In this document: positions 44,185 through 53,416 of the stretch, one piece after another
Layout of the letters: each line of letters begins with the position of its first letter
How positions within the stretch are numbered: the first letter of the stretch is position 1
DNA from: Paenibacillus piri
GTDB taxonomy: Bacteria > Bacillota > Bacilli > Paenibacillales > NBRC-103111
Length of the DNA: 56,162 bases
Direction: 5' to 3'
Assembly (NCBI RefSeq): GCF_004354045.1
Contig: NZ_SMRT01000029.1
Coordinates: 1-56,162, forward strand
Made by a program: the position numbers and the translations under genes
The notes under the pieces: generated by a model
Databases searched by the model: none
What the model was told of the DNA's origin: nothing
Seen by the model: only the letters and a program-made list of their open reading frames with translations

Positions 44185-45018
44185 CTAATAACCGGCAAGC
44201 AGCCGTTCCATCCTCGCTTCCGTAGGTGTGCCGGGCATCGGCGTATACACGCAGCAGCGTAGATCGGCTCGGGCGTATACCTGAAAGGAGGTCAGTTCAA
44301 ATTTCATATTCCCGGCGCGCGGATGGTTCAATTCGCGCTGCGTTCTCGGCTCGGCAGGCAGCTCGCTGTTGTGCCACAGCCGTCGGAAGAGCGGATTCAT
44401 CTGGCCGCAATGCTCGATAAATTCGCCATACCACGGATCGCCGCGGTACTGGGTCTCATAATTTCTTAGAATCGTTAAGAAATCGTTTGCGAAATCTTCC
44501 CAATTGACCACCATATCGCGAATTTCCTTTTTCATAAAGGCAAGCCACACCATGTTCCGCTCCTCCCGGCTGAATGTGCCGATCGTGCCGAACATCGTGC
44601 CGGCCGCCTTGTTCCATCCGATAATGTCGCACCGCCGGTCGGCTATGAACGCCGGACACGGGTTCAAATAGTCGAGTATCCGCTGCAGGGTCGGGTCGAT
44701 GACCGCAGGCGTTTCGCTGAACAGCGATGAGGTTTGCCGGGAAGCCAGCGTAAATAAATAGCTGCGGCCTTCGGTATTTAACTGCAGCGCAGCGGCGATC
44801 CGGTTCAGCGCCTGGGGCGGGACATGTATTTCCTTGCCCTCTTCCAGCCACGTGTACCAGATTGTGCTCACGCCCGCCAGCTGTGCGACTTCCTCGCGGC
44901 GCAGTCCCGGCGTTCGTCTGCCGCCCGGCAAGCCTGCTGCGTCAGGCGGCAGACTGGTGCGCGAAGCTTTTAAAAAATCGGCAAGCGTATGTAGTCGTTC
45001 AACGTCGATTAAGGTCAA
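44185..45018 (-). CDS. XRE-family regulator with MmyB-like ligand-binding domain
   Basis: This 277-residue transcription regulator has an N-terminal helix-turn-helix (about 35-85; TPGLRREEVAQLAGVSTIWY and WLEEGKEIHVPPQAL) followed by an MmyB-type sensing domain (about 110-270), recognisable by RCDIIGWNKAA and RNMVWLAF. MmyB-like regulators usually control one neighbouring enzyme gene. The heparinase-like gene at 45282 is divergent and is one candidate; the ABC exporter is another. Confidence 0.9.
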   Translation of the reverse strand: MTLIDVERLHTLADFLKASRTSLPPDAAGLPGGRRTPGLRREEVAQLAGVSTIWYTWLEEGKEIHVPPQALNRIAAALQLNTEGRSYLFTLASRQTSSLFSETPAVIDPTLQRILDYLNPCPAFIADRRCDIIGWNKAAGTMFGTIGTFSREERNMVWLAFMKKEIRDMVVNWEDFANDFLTILRNYETQYRGDPWYGEFIEHCGQMNPLFRRLWHNSELPAEPRTQRELNHPRAGNMKFELTSFQVYARADLRCCVYTPMPGTPTEARMERLLAGY

Positions 45019-45281
45019 ATGATGTCACTCCATTTTTAGTCGTAAAAATGATTATAAAAGATGCGAAGGCAAAACACAATCTATATTCAACAGAAGGCTA
45101 TATAACAATTTTAATAATCGGATAAATAGGGCTGTATCGTATGTTTTTCGGACCATTCAGACGTTTCAGCGCCCGTGACGCGACACCCGCCGCATTCAGT
45201 CCCGAATTCGGTTGTTTATTTTGGCCGGCTTCTGGTTTACAATGACGATGAAAACCCGAGAGGGATTGGAGGCTGTCATGT

Positions 45282-47141
45282 ATGGATTACAGAGGGTTGC
45301 AGGAAGCATTGGAATACGGTACTCGAGCTGCGTCCGGCAAGCAGGCGCTGTTCGGGGAGGGGCATGCTGCCCATAAATGGCAGGAGATCAAGCAATCGGC
45401 CTATTACCGGGAGCTGCTGCAGGAAGTCGTAGCAACCGGCGAGCTGCTGCTTAACGAACCGATCATCGCTTTGCCGTATTCGCAGTATAAAATATTCGAC
45501 GAAACCGGTTCCAGAATCGAATACGAGCGCGCCTATTTTGCCCGCAGACAAAGGCTGAACACGTTTGCCATCCTTTCGATGACGTACGGAGAGCCCCGCT
45601 ACATAGAAGCATTGGAAAATAGTATATGGGCGATTTGCGACGAATACACGTGGTGCTTGCCGGCCCATCTGAACGGAACGTCGATCTCCGTCGTCGAAAA
45701 TATAAACGGGCATACGCAAGGCATGGGCGAATTGAGAGCCAAAGTGAGGGAGCACCGCCGGGTAGTCGATTTATTTGCGTCCGAGACGGGGTTTGCCTTA
45801 ACGGAGATCGTCAGCATGCTGGAGGACAAGCTGGCGCCTCTCATCGTTTACCGGGCGAGAAAAGAGGTCAAGGAACGCATACTGGACCCGTTCTGCGAAT
45901 TGAATGCGTCGTTCCACTGGGAGCGGTTGACGATGAACTGGGCGGCCGTTTGCGGGGCGGGCGTCGGGGCGGCGGCGATGTATTTAATCGAGGACGACGC
46001 GATGCTCGCACCTATTGTTCAGCGCTTGATTGCCACGATGGACTGCTTTCTGAGCGGCTTTCAGGAGGATGGGGCGTGTACAGAAGGGATTGCTTATTGG
46101 AATTACGGGTTCGGTTTTTTTGTTTATTTTGCCGAGCTGCTGAAGCAGCGCACGGGTGGAAAGGTCGATTTGATGCAGGGGGAGAAAATAAAGCAAATCG
46201 CGCTTTTTCAGCAAAAAAGCTATTTGACCGGTGATTATACCGTCAGCTTTTCGGATGCTTCATTGCGATCTGCCTACCAATTGGGGCTGACGCATCATTT
46301 GAAAAAACGGTATCCGGAGCTGGAAGTGCCGCATGTGAAATACCGCGCCGGCTTCAACGACGACCACTGCTACAGATGGGCGCATGCGATCCGGAATTTG
46401 GTGTGGAGCGACAGCGGGCAGGAGAGCGCCGATTGGGGGGAAGCATTTTATTACCTGCAAGATTCGCAGATGCTGGTCAGCCGGAAAGGTGACGCGGAGC
46501 GCATGGTATGTTTTGCCGCCAAAGGAGGGCATAACGATGAGCCGCACAACCAGAACGATATCGGGAGCTTTATTTTGCATGTGAACGGCGAGACGCTGCT
46601 AACTGATCCGGGTGCCGGACAATATACGAAGCAGTATTTCGGCAAGGAGAGGTACACGTTTATTTGCAATGGGTCTCATGGACATTCCGTGCCGGTTATC
46701 GCAGGGGGCTATCAGCTTCAGGGTGAGGAGCATCGGGCGCAAATTATGGAGGCGGATTCTTCTGAAGGGAAGGACAGCTTTGTACTGGATATTGCGAAAG
46801 CCTATGGCAATGACAGTTTGCAGTCGCTCATCCGCAGCTTCACGTTTGACAAAAACGGACGGTTAACCGTCCAGGACCGTTTTAAATTTGCTCAACCGAC
46901 GGCGGTAACGGAAAGGTTCGTTTCCTATATAGAGCCGGTAGTGCTTCCGGACGGGCGAATTCGTATACAAGGAAAGAACGGCATCGAGCTCCTGTATGAC
47001 GCGAACAAGCTGGCCAGCGCAATCCAATGCGTCGATTTCGTTAATCACCAATCGGAAAACGTGCAGCTGTACTTGATCGATCTGACACTCAAATCGCCCG
47101 CGGTCGAGGAGCAGTTAACAATCCGCGTCGAGTTGATTTGA
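45282..47141 (+). CDS. Heparinase II/III-family enzyme, cytoplasmic
   Basis: This 619-residue protein resembles polysaccharide or oligo-alginate lyases of the heparinase II/III type. It has an N-terminal alpha/alpha-toroid (about 30-350) and a C-terminal beta domain marked by GGHNDEPHNQND (His417 region) and TDPGAGQYTKQYFG. Such enzymes cleave uronic-acid-containing oligosaccharides by beta-elimination. No signal peptide is visible, so the substrate should be imported first. ATG at 45282 follows GGAGGC. It is monocistronic and divergent from the MmyB-like regulator. Confidence 0.85.
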   Translation: MDYRGLQEALEYGTRAASGKQALFGEGHAAHKWQEIKQSAYYRELLQEVVATGELLLNEPIIALPYSQYKIFDETGSRIEYERAYFARRQRLNTFAILSMTYGEPRYIEALENSIWAICDEYTWCLPAHLNGTSISVVENINGHTQGMGELRAKVREHRRVVDLFASETGFALTEIVSMLEDKLAPLIVYRARKEVKERILDPFCELNASFHWERLTMNWAAVCGAGVGAAAMYLIEDDAMLAPIVQRLIATMDCFLSGFQEDGACTEGIAYWNYGFGFFVYFAELLKQRTGGKVDLMQGEKIKQIALFQQKSYLTGDYTVSFSDASLRSAYQLGLTHHLKKRYPELEVPHVKYRAGFNDDHCYRWAHAIRNLVWSDSGQESADWGEAFYYLQDSQMLVSRKGDAERMVCFAAKGGHNDEPHNQNDIGSFILHVNGETLLTDPGAGQYTKQYFGKERYTFICNGSHGHSVPVIAGGYQLQGEEHRAQIMEADSSEGKDSFVLDIAKAYGNDSLQSLIRSFTFDKNGRLTVQDRFKFAQPTAVTERFVSYIEPVVLPDGRIRIQGKNGIELLYDANKLASAIQCVDFVNHQSENVQLYLIDLTLKSPAVEEQLTIRVELI

Positions 47142-47258
47142 CGAACGGCGAATTTTCGAAGTTTTCGGGTAAAAACGCCATTTTAGGGTAATGGTAATAT
47201 AAGGAACGCGGATTGCCGCTTTCCGGCATCTCTAAATTGAAGCAAAGGAGAGATAGGC

Positions 47259-47642
47259 ATGAGCAGAGGCATTCAGTCTTATTTCCATACCGAAAATGAA
47301 GCGGAAGATGTTAGAGTACTGCTGGCAAAATATGATACAGACATGCTTGAGGTCGGGATCAGGGACGATGGCACAAGAAGGAACGGCCGGACGCTGATCT
47401 TTCCGTTAGCGGCGGACATTACCCCGAATGGTACCGGAGCCACCATGGCCGGTGCGACGGCCGCCGTCACGGACAATGGCGCAGGCTTGGCGCCGCTCCT
47501 TGGGGCTGATGATTTGGACGGAGGAAGCGACGAATGGGATCGGCTGCATTATGTGTTGTCGGTGCGGGTGAACGATTCGGACTACGAAGAGGTCGTTCAT
47601 TTGATCCGGCGCAACGGGGGCTATGTGGCAAGACCGGATTGA
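47259..47642 (+). CDS. Small uncharacterised protein
   Basis: This 127-residue protein follows AAAGGAGAG and has no family that I recognise. It begins SRGIQSYFHTENEAEDVRV and contains an alternating charged region followed by a Gly/Ala/Thr-rich stretch (about 55-85). It ends with a second segment (YVLSVRVNDSDYEEVVHLIR) that could pair with the first as a two-part alpha/beta fold. That pattern recalls small ferredoxin-like or general-stress proteins, but this is a guess. A terminator follows. Confidence 0.75.
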   Translation: MSRGIQSYFHTENEAEDVRVLLAKYDTDMLEVGIRDDGTRRNGRTLIFPLAADITPNGTGATMAGATAAVTDNGAGLAPLLGADDLDGGSDEWDRLHYVLSVRVNDSDYEEVVHLIRRNGGYVARPD

Positions 47643-47678
47643 AAAGCAAAAACAGGCTGACGATCACTGCTTAAAAGA

Positions 47679-47736
47679 AAACAAAGTAACCTGCAGCATT
47701 CCACACGAGGCGTGCCGCAGGTTCTTTGTTTTGTTC
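47679..47736 (+). terminator. Terminator before the rhamnose operon
   Basis: AAACAAAGTAACCTGC (47679-47694) pairs with GCAGGTTCTTTGTTT (47717-47731) with one bulge; T-rich sequence follows. Confidence 0.8.
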
Positions 47737-47750
47737 ACTCCATATATTCC

Positions 47751-47790
47751 AACATAAAAAAACATATACAAAAATAAACAAACATATGTT
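47751..47790. promoter_or_regulatory. Candidate operator of the rhamnose operon
   Basis: AACATA occurs at 47751, 47761 and 47781, all spaced in multiples of ten bases, and the last is part of the palindrome AACATATGTT (47781-47790). The region is very AT-rich and lies about 60-100 bp before the rhamnose aldolase gene. It is a plausible binding site for the DeoR regulator encoded at 53417. Confidence 0.5.
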
Positions 47791-47846
47791 AATATAAAAA
47801 TATCATAAAACAACATTTTCAAAAATCATTCGGGAGGAAATCAACA

Positions 47847-49916
47847 ATGCCATCCAATTTATGGGACAACAAACAAGCTTCACAACTTGCCGAAGGGCTG
47901 GACGAGCTCGTTTACCGTTCCAATCTGCTCGGAACGGACCGTTCGGTTGCGAACTGGGGCGGCGGCAACACTTCGATGAAAACGACGATTACCGACTTCC
48001 GCGGCAAACCTGTCGAGGTTATGTGGGTGAAGGGCAGCGGCTCAGATTTGGCGACGATGAAAGCGGGCAATTTTACCGGCTTGCGGATGGACGATATTCG
48101 TCCTTTATTCGAAAGGGAAGCGATGAGCGACGAGGAAATGGTCGCTTACCTGGGACACTGCATGGTTGACAGCAAGCATCCGCGCGCTTCAATCGAGACG
48201 CTGCTGCATGCGTTTCTGCCGTTCAAGCATGTCGACCATACGCATCCGGATGCGATTATCAGCTTATGCTGCGCGGATAACGGAAAGGAACTGGCCAAGG
48301 AGATTTACGGCGACCGTTTTGTATGGGTGCCCTATATTCGTCCCGGCTTCAGCCTGTCGCGGATGATTGCCCAGGGCGTGCTTGCGAATCCGAAGGCGGA
48401 GCTGGTGCTGATGGAGAAGCACGGGCTCGTCACATGGGGAGATACGTCGGAGGCAAGCTATTTAAAAACGATTGCGATTATTCAAGAAGCGGAGAACTTC
48501 ATCGAAGCCCGGGTAAATATGGATTCGCTGTACGGCGGTGCGAAGCATCGGGCGCTGTCGGCTGAAGCGAGAAGAGATATCGCAGTTCAGGTGATGCCGG
48601 TCATACGCGGTGCGGTCAGCGAAGAGAAGAAGATGATCTTGACCTACGACGACTCCGACGACGTACTGCAATTTGTCAACAGCCGCGATGCGGCAAGCTT
48701 GTCCCAGGTCGGCGCGGCTTGTCCCGATCATCTGGTACATACGAAGATGAAGCCGCTGTTCGTGGAATGGGACCCGGCAGCGGGCGATGCGGCATCTTTG
48801 GCCGAAGCGGTAAAAAGCGGCGTCGCGGCGTATAAAGCCGAATATGAAGCTTATTTCGAACGCAACCGCAGCGACGGCGATCAAATGTTCGAAGCGGCGC
48901 CGCGCGTCATTCTAATTCCGGGTATCGGCATGATCAATACGGGCAAAAGCTGGGCCATGTCCAAAGTAAGCGGCGCTTTGTACCACCGTGCTATCGCCGT
49001 CATGCGCGGCTCGACGGCGCTGGGCCGGTTCGTATCGCTCAGCGAAAACGAATCGTACAACGTGGAATATTGGCCGCTGGAGCTGTATAAGCTGACCTTG
49101 GCGCCGGCGGAAGCGGAGTTTTCCCGCAAGGTCGCCTTCATTACGGGCGGCGCCGGCGGAATCGGCAGCGCGTCTTGCCGCCGCCTGCTGCAGGAGGGCG
49201 CGCATGTCGTTATTGCCGACCTGAACATCGAAGGCGCGCAAAAGCTGGCGCAGGAGCTGAACGAACGGTACGGCGAAGCGAGAGTTGCAGCGGTGAAGAT
49301 CGATGTGACCGACGAGGAGCAGGTCGCCGAAGCGTTCCGGCAAACGGTGCTGACATACGGCGGCGTCGATATCGTTGTAAACAATGCGGGGCTGGCCACT
49401 TCAAGTCCGTTTGACCAGACGTCGCTCAAGGAATGGAACCTGAACATGAACGTGTTGGCTACCGGCTATTTCCTGATCGCCAGAGAAGCGTTCCGTCTGA
49501 TGAAGCAGCAATCGATTGGCGGCAGCATGGTGTTTGTCGGCTCGAAAAATTCGATTTATGCGGGTAAAAACGCTTCCGCTTACAGCACGGCCAAGGCGGC
49601 GGAGGTGCATCTGGCCCGCTGCATCGCATCGGAAGGCGGGGAGTTCGGCATTCGCGTCAATTCCGTTTTGCCGGATGCAATTCTGCAGGGCTCGGCGATC
49701 TGGAACTCCGGCTGGCGTAATGAAAGAGCCGCGGCATACGGCATCGAGCCGGATCAGCTGGAGGAATATTACCGCAAAAGAACGACACTGCTCGTCAACA
49801 TTTACCCGCAGGATATCGCCGAGGCGATTGCTTTCTTCGCTTCCTCCAAGGCGGATAAAACGACCGGCTGCATGATGACGGTCGACGGCGGCGTTCCGGC
49901 GGCTTTTACCCGGTAA
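47847..49916 (+). CDS. rhaEW: Bifunctional rhamnulose-1-phosphate aldolase / lactaldehyde dehydrogenase
   Basis: This 689-residue fusion covers the last steps of L-rhamnose breakdown. The aldolase splits rhamnulose-1-phosphate into dihydroxyacetone phosphate and L-lactaldehyde, and the dehydrogenase oxidises the aldehyde to lactate. The class II aldolase domain (about 1-420) shows zinc ligands His131/His133 in DHTHPDA. The short-chain dehydrogenase domain has GGAGGIG at 434-440 and the YxxxK pair Tyr579/Lys583. B. subtilis RhaEW (YuxG) has the same layout and length. CGGGAGG precedes the ATG. First gene of the rhamnose operon. Confidence 0.93.
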   Translation: MPSNLWDNKQASQLAEGLDELVYRSNLLGTDRSVANWGGGNTSMKTTITDFRGKPVEVMWVKGSGSDLATMKAGNFTGLRMDDIRPLFEREAMSDEEMVAYLGHCMVDSKHPRASIETLLHAFLPFKHVDHTHPDAIISLCCADNGKELAKEIYGDRFVWVPYIRPGFSLSRMIAQGVLANPKAELVLMEKHGLVTWGDTSEASYLKTIAIIQEAENFIEARVNMDSLYGGAKHRALSAEARRDIAVQVMPVIRGAVSEEKKMILTYDDSDDVLQFVNSRDAASLSQVGAACPDHLVHTKMKPLFVEWDPAAGDAASLAEAVKSGVAAYKAEYEAYFERNRSDGDQMFEAAPRVILIPGIGMINTGKSWAMSKVSGALYHRAIAVMRGSTALGRFVSLSENESYNVEYWPLELYKLTLAPAEAEFSRKVAFITGGAGGIGSASCRRLLQEGAHVVIADLNIEGAQKLAQELNERYGEARVAAVKIDVTDEEQVAEAFRQTVLTYGGVDIVVNNAGLATSSPFDQTSLKEWNLNMNVLATGYFLIAREAFRLMKQQSIGGSMVFVGSKNSIYAGKNASAYSTAKAAEVHLARCIASEGGEFGIRVNSVLPDAILQGSAIWNSGWRNERAAAYGIEPDQLEEYYRKRTTLLVNIYPQDIAEAIAFFASSKADKTTGCMMTVDGGVPAAFTR

Positions 49917-50024
49917 GGCTTCGGCTTCACCCGCGCGTCCACCCGATGGAAGAGGGAACGGACGCGCGGTTCAATTGATGTGAGACCTTTTATGATGTGA
50001 AACCTTTTATCAGGAGGCGAACCA

Positions 50025-50399
50025 ATGACAACCGATCACGCAAAAGGCCGCACGGCCTGGTATGTTCCCGACGCTTATATTCCTCCGCACAGCAGCGGAG
50101 AGCTGGAGAGTCACGAATCGATCTGCGTATTGAATTGCATGGAAGAGGATGCAAGCATTGCAATAACCGTATATTTTGAAGACAGGGACCCGATTGAACA
50201 TATCGAGGTGACGGTTCCCGCCCGCCGTACCCGGCACATCCGTACGAGTTCGCTTGCCAAAGACGGGCAAACGATTCCTGTCGGCGTGCCTTACGCGTTT
50301 AGCCTGGAAAGCTCCGTGCCGATTGTTGTGCAGTACAGCCGCCTGGATGCGACCCAGCCGGCCAATGCGCTCATGACGGCAATCGGCTACTTCGGTTAA
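50025..50399 (+). CDS. ASRT-family (sensory rhodopsin transducer) small-molecule-binding protein
   Basis: This 124-residue protein matches the Anabaena sensory rhodopsin transducer family: GRTAWYVPDAYIPP at the start, then ESHESICVLN, TVYFEDRDP, PARRTRHIRT, VPYAFSLESSVPIVVQYSRLD and ALMTAIGY. The family forms a small beta-sandwich tetramer; members outside cyanobacteria lack a rhodopsin and are thought to bind sugars or other small ligands. Here it lies between the rhamnose aldolase and isomerase genes, with its own AGGAGG site, so it may sense or bind a rhamnose intermediate, perhaps performing a mutarotase or chaperone-like role. That role is inference. Confidence 0.88.
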   Translation: MTTDHAKGRTAWYVPDAYIPPHSSGELESHESICVLNCMEEDASIAITVYFEDRDPIEHIEVTVPARRTRHIRTSSLAKDGQTIPVGVPYAFSLESSVPIVVQYSRLDATQPANALMTAIGYFG

Positions 50400-50481
50400 G
50401 GAGACGGGATGACTGCCAGAGCAATGCCAGTCGTACCTGACGGGAAAAAGCATTCATTATTTGGGAGAGGGGTATTGGACA

Positions 50482-51708
50482 ATGACTTTGCAGGACCGCG
50501 CTTATGCCGTATTTGAGGAGCAGCAAAAAAATCGGGGCATCGATCTCGAGCATGTAAAAAGCAAGCTGAAATCGATCGAGGTGGAAACGCCTTCATGGGG
50601 TTATGGGGATTCCGGAACGCGCTTCAAAGTGTTCAAGCAGGAAGGAGTGCCGCGCGATCCGTTCGAAAAATTCGAGGATGCCGCACAGGTGCATAAGCTG
50701 ACGGGTATTTGTCCTTCGGTTGCCATCCACATCCCGTGGGATAAAGTGGACGATTACGACAAATTGAAGCGGCATGCCGCATCGCTCGGCGTGCGGATCG
50801 GGGCGGTCAATCCGAACCTGTTTCAGGAGGACGATTACATATTCGGCAGCGTGACCAATTCCAACCCGGCCGTTCGCCGCAAAGCGACCGATCATTTGCT
50901 GGAATGCGTGCAAATAGCCCGGACGGTCGGCTCGGACGCGCTCAGCCTGTGGTTTGCGGACGGCACGAACTATCCGGGCCAGGCGGATATCCGCAAACGC
51001 AAAGCATGGATGCAGGAAGCGCTGACCGAAATGTATCAGGCGATGGATCCGGCCATGCGGATGCTGATCGAATACAAGTTTTTCGAGCCGGCCTTTTACC
51101 ATACCGATCTGGCCGACTGGGGCATGGCTTTCAACCTGGCGAACAAGCTGGGACCGCAAGCGCAGGTGCTGGTCGATACGGGACATCATCCGCAGGGGAC
51201 GAATGTCGAACATATCGTCGCTTATTTGCTTGACGAGGAGAAGCTCGGCGGGTTCCATTTCAACAGCCGCAAGTACGCCGATGACGATCTGATCGTCGGT
51301 TCCGCCAATCCTTACGAGCTGTTCCTTATTTTTTATCAAATTCTCGAGGCCGCTGCGGATACGAATGCCGGGGTACGCCGCACCGCCGACCATATCGCCT
51401 ACATGATCGACCAAAGCCATGCGATCGAGCCGAAAATTCCGGCTATGCTGCGTTCCGTCTTGAACGTGCAAACGCAATATGCCAAAGCGCTGCTCGTCAA
51501 TTTCGACGAGGTACGAGAGGCGCAGGCGCGCCAGGATGTGCTGGGCGCGGAAGACGCCGTCCGTTCGGCCTACGAAATCGACGTCACGCCGCTTCTCGTC
51601 GCGCTGCGCGAGGAGCAAGGATTGCCTGCCGATCCGATGAAGGCTTATTTGCAGAGCGGCTACGGCGAAAGCATCCTGCCGCGTGGCAAAGGCGGGGCCA
51701 GCTGGTGA
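50482..51708 (+). CDS. rhaI: L-rhamnose isomerase, RhaI (Pseudomonas) type
   Basis: This 408-residue TIM-barrel metal enzyme converts L-rhamnose to L-rhamnulose. It matches the Pseudomonas stutzeri-type isomerase rather than the E. coli RhaA type. Likely metal ligands are Glu197 (LIEYKFFEP), Asp232 (LVDTGHHPQG), His259 (GGFHFNSRK) and the Asp267-269 cluster (YADDDL). The early motif WGYGDSGTRFKVF is characteristic. ATG at 50482 is preceded by GGGAGAGGGG. The stop overlaps the start of the kinase gene by four bases. Confidence 0.93.
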   Translation: MTLQDRAYAVFEEQQKNRGIDLEHVKSKLKSIEVETPSWGYGDSGTRFKVFKQEGVPRDPFEKFEDAAQVHKLTGICPSVAIHIPWDKVDDYDKLKRHAASLGVRIGAVNPNLFQEDDYIFGSVTNSNPAVRRKATDHLLECVQIARTVGSDALSLWFADGTNYPGQADIRKRKAWMQEALTEMYQAMDPAMRMLIEYKFFEPAFYHTDLADWGMAFNLANKLGPQAQVLVDTGHHPQGTNVEHIVAYLLDEEKLGGFHFNSRKYADDDLIVGSANPYELFLIFYQILEAAADTNAGVRRTADHIAYMIDQSHAIEPKIPAMLRSVLNVQTQYAKALLVNFDEVREAQARQDVLGAEDAVRSAYEIDVTPLLVALREEQGLPADPMKAYLQSGYGESILPRGKGGASW

Positions 51709-53267
51709 GCCGCGCCGCTTGCGCGGCGGCGACTGCGCTTGCGTTCGACCTGGGTGCGAGCAGCGGGCGGGCCGTTATCGGGAAGCTGGAGCCGATTGAT
51801 TCGGGCGATGACGGCGATCAGGCGAACACCGGAGCCGGCGCCCCGGGACCGGCAGTTGCCCGCCGTCTGACTGTCGAGGAGGTCCACCGGTTCCCGAATG
51901 ATCCGGTACAGGTGGGCAGGCACCTGCACTGGGATATTTTGCGCCTGCTTCATGAAATCAAGCAGGGCATTGTCAAGGCGCGGCATGCGGGGCATCATGC
52001 CATCGACAGTCTGGCCATCGACTCGTGGGCGGTCGATTTCGGTTTGCTGGACGCCTCGGGCCAGCTGCTCAGCAATCCGCGCCACTACCGTGACCATCAG
52101 ACCGACGGCCTGATGGAGGAGGTCGGCACGCTGATCGGCCGCGAGCCGCTGTTTGCCAAGACCGGCATCCAATTTTTGCCGTTTAATACGATCTATCAGC
52201 TGTATGCGTTGAAGAAGCGCGGGTCCGTACAGCTGCAGCAGGCCGACAAGCTGCTGATGATTCCGGACCTGCTCCGCTATTTCCTGACGGGCGTCATGAT
52301 GAGCGAGAGCACGAACGCATCGACAACGCAGCTGCTGAATGCGCGAACCGGCGAATGGGATGCCGGGCTGCTGGAGCGGCTGCAGCTGCAGGCGTCGCTG
52401 CTGCTGCCTCCGGTTCCGGCAGGCACCCGCGCAGGCGCGCTGTCTGCAGAGGTATGCGCCGAGCTGGGCGTACCGGCGATCCCGGTTATCGCCGTCGGCG
52501 AACACGACACGGCGTCGGCGGTGGCCGCCGTGCCTGCGGCCGAGGAGCATTTCGCGTACTTGAGCTGCGGCACATGGTCGCTGCTCGGTACGGAAGTGAA
52601 GGAGCCGGTGCTGAGCCGACAGGCGCTGGACTGGAACTTCACCAATGAAGGCGGCGTGAACGGCACATACCGGCTGCTGCGCAATATTATGGGGCTGTGG
52701 CTCGTCCAGGAATGCAAGCGGGCCTGGGATAAGGCCGGACTCAGCCTTTCCTTCCCGCAGCTTGTCGAGCTGGCGGAGCAGGCCGAGCCGTTTGCGGCGT
52801 TCATCGATCCGGATGACGCCGGGTTCATGAATCCGGTGCATATGCCGGAGCAAATTCAGGCTTACTGCAGCCGTACGGGACAATACTTGCCGCAGTCGCC
52901 GGGCGAAACGATCCGCATCGTCCTGGAAAGCCTGGCGCTTCAATACCGGGTCGTTCTGGAGCGGACCGAGCAGCTTGCCGGCGGCCGGCGCTTCAACGGG
53001 CTGCACATGGTCGGCGGCGGCATCAACAACAGGCTGCTGTGCCGGTTTACGGCCAACGCGATCGGGCGCCCGGTCTGGGCAGGGCCGGCGGAAGGTAGTG
53101 CGATCGGCAATCTTGTTGTACAATATATGGCATTGGGCCATATATCCGGTATGCAGGAGGCCAGAACGATGATTCGCGCCTCGTTTCCGCCGGATACGTA
53201 TATGCCGGAGCAGAGCGGAGAGTGGGAGCAGGCTTATGCTGTCTTCCGAAAAATAACGGGTGTATGA
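51705..53267 (+). CDS. rhaB: Rhamnulokinase
   Basis: This 520-residue FGGY-family kinase phosphorylates L-rhamnulose at O1. The N-terminal phosphate loop FDLGASSGRAV, the sugar-binding IDSWAVDFGLLD near residue 106, ATP-site segments GEHDTASAVAA near 265 and LSCGTWSLLG near 286, and HMVGGGINN near 434 define the family. The order of genes (aldolase fusion, isomerase, kinase) supports rhamnose over other sugars. GTG at 51705 overlaps the isomerase stop, so translation is coupled. Confidence 0.94.
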   Translation: MSRAACAAATALAFDLGASSGRAVIGKLEPIDSGDDGDQANTGAGAPGPAVARRLTVEEVHRFPNDPVQVGRHLHWDILRLLHEIKQGIVKARHAGHHAIDSLAIDSWAVDFGLLDASGQLLSNPRHYRDHQTDGLMEEVGTLIGREPLFAKTGIQFLPFNTIYQLYALKKRGSVQLQQADKLLMIPDLLRYFLTGVMMSESTNASTTQLLNARTGEWDAGLLERLQLQASLLLPPVPAGTRAGALSAEVCAELGVPAIPVIAVGEHDTASAVAAVPAAEEHFAYLSCGTWSLLGTEVKEPVLSRQALDWNFTNEGGVNGTYRLLRNIMGLWLVQECKRAWDKAGLSLSFPQLVELAEQAEPFAAFIDPDDAGFMNPVHMPEQIQAYCSRTGQYLPQSPGETIRIVLESLALQYRVVLERTEQLAGGRRFNGLHMVGGGINNRLLCRFTANAIGRPVWAGPAEGSAIGNLVVQYMALGHISGMQEARTMIRASFPPDTYMPEQSGEWEQAYAVFRKITGV

Positions 53268-53416
53268 ACCGGTGAATCGTACCGTTTACGAAATCAGGGA
53301 CGGCAGCGATCGTAACTGCGATCCTCCTGCACAGCGGGCTTTTTTCATCGGCTTCTGAACGGCCGGATGCCCGGATGGCACAGCCTACATCTTTGAAACA
53401 AATGAGGGATTTCGTC

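Noticed and set aside
51660..53141. A 493-codon open frame on the minus strand
   Set aside because: It is antisense to the rhamnulokinase and rich in Gln, Arg and Leu, as expected for a GC-rich shadow frame; no domain is visible.
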